A DNA stretch of 64,000 nt from Daphnia carinata (Eukaryota > Arthropoda > Branchiopoda > Diplostraca > Daphniidae): NCBI RefSeq assembly GCF_022539665.2, contig NW_026712512.1, positions 1-64,000 of the forward strand. The letters are read 5' to 3'. The position numbers were made by a program, and so were the translations under genes. Positions 61,020 through 64,000 of the stretch are shown here, piece after piece (the first letter of the stretch is position 1; each line of letters starts with the position of its first letter). Under the pieces are notes generated by a model. The model saw only the letters and a program-made list of their open reading frames with translations, was not told the DNA's origin and did not search any database.

Positions 61020-64000
61020 TCTTTCAAACGGACGTTCTATTTTATTACTTCCATGTACCCGGCTGGCCGCTGGTACACTGACTTACGTGATTGGCATTCT
61101 CGACAACTGCGAACGAATCTACTAACGTCTTCGTCCATTTTCCACCAATAGTAACGAGCTCGCACTTTCGCTAGAGTGCGTCTCAATCCGAGGTGTCCAG
61201 CCGTGATGTCATGATGGCAAGCGCGCATAACCTCTTCTATGAATGTTTGGGGTACACACAGTTTTAGGAGTCGTCCATCATCGAGGATCTTCTCGCGGAA
61301 TAACAGGCCATCTTGAATCCGATACTGCCCTCGGAGTTTTCCTCGTTTGATTGCAGCAAACACTTGATCCCATTCCTCTTGCTGGGCGCGTTGTAATTTC
61401 TCTTTATTGTCATGATCTACTTAAGGCTGCCACTATGCAGGTTAGTGACACATCTGTTTCTGTGACAATGTTGACTGGATAACGCGATAACGTGTCCGCA
61501 TCCGTATGCAGTCTACCGTTACGGTGTACAATCCTTAGTAAAAATTCTTGTAATTGCAGGCTCCAACGAGCCAAACGTCCGGCCAGATCCTTTTTACTTA
61601 ACAGCCAACAAAGCGCGTGATGGTCAGTCACAACCACGGTCTCAATTCCCCAAATGTAGCTTCTAAATTTCTTCACCGCCCAGACCATCGCGAGGCATTC
61701 TTTTTCCGTGATGGAATAATTGTTCTCGCCTTTTGTCAAGAGGCGACTCGCGTAGGCGAGGGGTCTCTCCACGTTGTCGATGCGTTGTAACAACACCGCT
61801 CCAAGACCGTAATCGCACGCGTCAGGATGGATCTCGAAAGGTTTGGAAAAATCAGGATAGGCTAACGTAGCGGCTCTGATCAGCGCTTGTTTTAATAAAT
61901 TGAAGCTTTCTTCTTGAGGTTCTTGCCATACAAAGCATGCCCCTTTTTTAAACATGTCTGTTAGGGGTTTAGCAGTATGCGCAAACTGCGCAATGAATCG
62001 CCTGTAGTACGAACAGAGTCCGATAAAGCTCCTAACACATTTTAGTCGGTCAGCGGGTTTATGAAAGGAACACGGAGACGGAAATTTTTCAATTGCCTTT
62101 AGTTTTTCTGGGTCTGGGCGTATGCCTTCCCCGCTGATTACGTGCCCTAAGGCTTTTACTTCCCGGGCTGCAAATTGGCACTTTACTAGTTTGATCTTTA
62201 ATCCAGCTTTGTGTAAGGCACTCAGTACCTGCCGGAGTCGTATTAGATGTTCCCTGGTATCCCCCGCGTAGATGATGATATCGTCTAGGTAGACGAGGCA
62301 GATCGTCCATCGGAGCCCGGCTAGTACCAGGTCCATCATCCGTTGGAATGTTCCGGGAGCGGAAGCTAAACCAAACGGCATTACCAAAAATTGGTAGAGC
62401 CCGTCGGGCGTGATAAATGCTGTTTTGGCTTTATCAGCTTCGTCCATAGGCACTTGCCAGTATCCGCTTTCTAAATCCATTGTCGAAAAAATGCAGGCGT
62501 TCCCCATCCTGGCTAGGGTTTCCTCAATCCGCGGTAGTGGGTAAACATCTTGCACAGAGACGACGTTTAGCTTCCGATAGTCCACGCAGAATCTCCAATT
62601 TCCATCTTTCTTTTTCACCAAGACAACTGGCGATGCCCAAGGGCTGGTGGAAGGCTCAATGACACCTTTTTCCAGCATCTCGTCGACCTGTCGCTGTACA
62701 ATGGCTCGTTCTTTCCATGCGCTTTTGTACGGAGGTTGGTGAACTGGTGGTGTGTTACCCGTGTCGATTCGATGCTTGGCCACACGACAAACTCCCAGCT
62801 CACTATCGGCCAGCGCGAAGCATGAATGAAATTCTTCTAACAGGTCAATCAATCTCTCTGTTTCTGGGGGTGATAAGCTTTCGGCAATCCTAGCCCTGAA
62901 TGTCTCCCTGGGAATAGGGGCGACGCTGGACGGAGAGAACTTTCCTCGACTGAGTGCCATTACGGCTAGATTCTCCTCGTCATCCTTTATTCCCATTTTA
63001 TCTTCCTCATCTATTGTCACAACAACAGGTTCTATTTCTTCCATCTGTCCCAAAACGGTCCCCTCTCGGATATAGGCTCTCTGGTACGTTAAGTTCACAA
63101 CAAACACTCGGTTTAGCGGGGATTCACTGGACACAAGTACCTTCCCAGTAGTAATGCCTTTGACTCGAGCTAACTTGTCCGAAGGCTCTACCATCCAAAT
63201 GTTTTTCTCTTGTGCGGTAAGCTCTACTTCCACTAGAGCAAAGGTTCTCGGTGGCAGCATTCTTCCTATCTTGGCTACCAGCTTTGGAGGCGAGATTATC
63301 TGCTCGTTGATTACATTCACTGGCAATTCACCTAGAGATGCCACTGCCCCCGTCTTCTTGTACTGAACCACCAATCGCTCAAACTGGCTTAAAAAATCGT
63401 TCCCTAACAGTAATTCTATTTCTTTCATTTCCAAGAGAATGATTTTTCCACTGGCCTTGTGGCCCCGATGTTCAATTTCCAACTGAATGGCACCAAGAGG
63501 TTGTGTACTTTGACCATTTACCATAATGATGGCCGGTCCTTCCCATTCCACCAACGGTGCTTTTAGCTTTTCTTGCAGGCTTGGCGAAGCAACTGAAATT
63601 ACGGCTCCAGTATCAATAACTGCCTTGACGGCCAATCCCTTACAGTTGACTTCTTCGAATATGAGACGCGGAGAGTAGGTCAAATAGATCGGTACGTTTT
63701 CTCCTTTATCCTTTATGCCCTCTTCGACTTTACAATTCTCTTCCCCCTTTTCTCCGAGCGATTCCATCTCACAGCCAGCCCCTTTGTCTTCATTTTCAGC
63801 CTCCTTAAGCTCATCTTTCTTCTTCCCTTTTTCTTCGAGTGAAATCATTCCCACCGCCATTTGACCCTGATCACGGTCCGCGGGAGGTCTAGAAACCGTT
63901 CTAGGGCTACGACGACTTTCCCTACTATCGTCCCTATTATAACGCGAGCGTTCTCGACTTACGTTTCTCCTCCCATCTTGGCTTCCATCTCGTCTCGAGT
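59020..64000 (-). mobile_element. Ty3/Gypsy element A, copy 3 (runs off the window)
   Basis: Same truncated 3' junction at 59020 as the other copies. The window ends inside gag, so the 5' LTR is not seen. Confidence 0.92.
61037..64000 (-). pseudogene. Element A gag-pol, copy 3 (partial)
   Basis: Open from the window edge through the linker, protease (DTGA), RT (YLDD) and RNase H to about 61417, where a 2-base deletion shifts the frame. A second stretch (61037-61363) holds the integrase zinc-binding residues. It ends at a one-base deletion near 61035 shared with copy 2. A 3-base in-frame insertion lies at about 63912. Confidence 0.86.

Larger units (their letters stand above)
53349..64000. 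repeat. Tandem unit, copy 5 (runs off the window)
   Basis: Collinear with copy 1 up to the window end, which falls inside the gag region of element A. It shares with copy 1 the nonsense codon in DNAJC12 exon 2, which neither the 18.2-kb nor the 30.1-kb copy has, so copies 1 and 5 are sister units for that segment. Confidence 0.93.

Overview
The window looks like nuclear DNA of an arthropod. A branchiopod crustacean such as Daphnia is my best inference. The clues are AT-rich non-coding DNA, short GT-AG introns, Tyr-rich secreted proteins built on YYTEAPK / YYTTTYAAPS repeats (I associate these with Daphnia), and Ty3/Gypsy elements. I see no bacterial gene organisation, rRNA or CRISPR.

Layout. 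The window is a tandem array of a 13-15 kb unit. Exact recurrences of one sequence at 1, 14655, 40233 and 53349 give units 1-14654, 14655-40232, 40233-53348 and 53349 to the window end. The second interval is a composite. The left part of one copy (14655 to about 18750) is broken by about 9.8 kb of older, diverged DNA carrying three decayed Tyr-rich genes (18751-28520). The right part of another copy (28521-40232) then follows.

Each full unit carries, in order: (1) a minus-strand, multi-exon relic of an SLC38A10-like amino-acid transporter; (2) a CCAAT-rich inverted repeat and a tRNA-like sequence; (3) a Tc1/mariner-like non-autonomous element; (4) a plus-strand J-domain gene recognisable as DNAJC12, head-to-head with the transporter; (5) a stretch of candidate exon debris; (6) in three units, a minus-strand Ty3/Gypsy element (here 'element A') with an in-frame envelope-like region, cut off at one shared breakpoint; (7) a block with a TGACG microsatellite, a possible mitochondrial-presequence exon and tRNA-like sequences.

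Transposons. Element A occurs at 5610-12648, 44393-51344 and 59020-64000+. It has a 5' LTR but no 3' LTR. All three copies carry their own frameshifts or stops. One unit (around 31462) has the site empty. A second Gypsy element ('element B', 33087-39847) is complete, has 368-bp LTRs differing at one base and an ATAG target duplication, and keeps both reading frames open, so it is recent. A 442-bp hAT-like element with an 8-bp target duplication sits inside one Tyr-rich relic.

How it fits together. Host genes here are mostly dying copies. DNAJC12 is open through its J domain in two copies (18200, 30103), has the same nonsense codon in two others (3501, 56912), and is deleted from the 40-53 kb unit. 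The transporter relics share stop codons. The unit was therefore probably amplified after partial inactivation and then diversified by deletions, transposon insertion and fusion with the Tyr-rich cluster. All coordinates for eukaryotic exons come from reading splice signals and protein similarity by eye.
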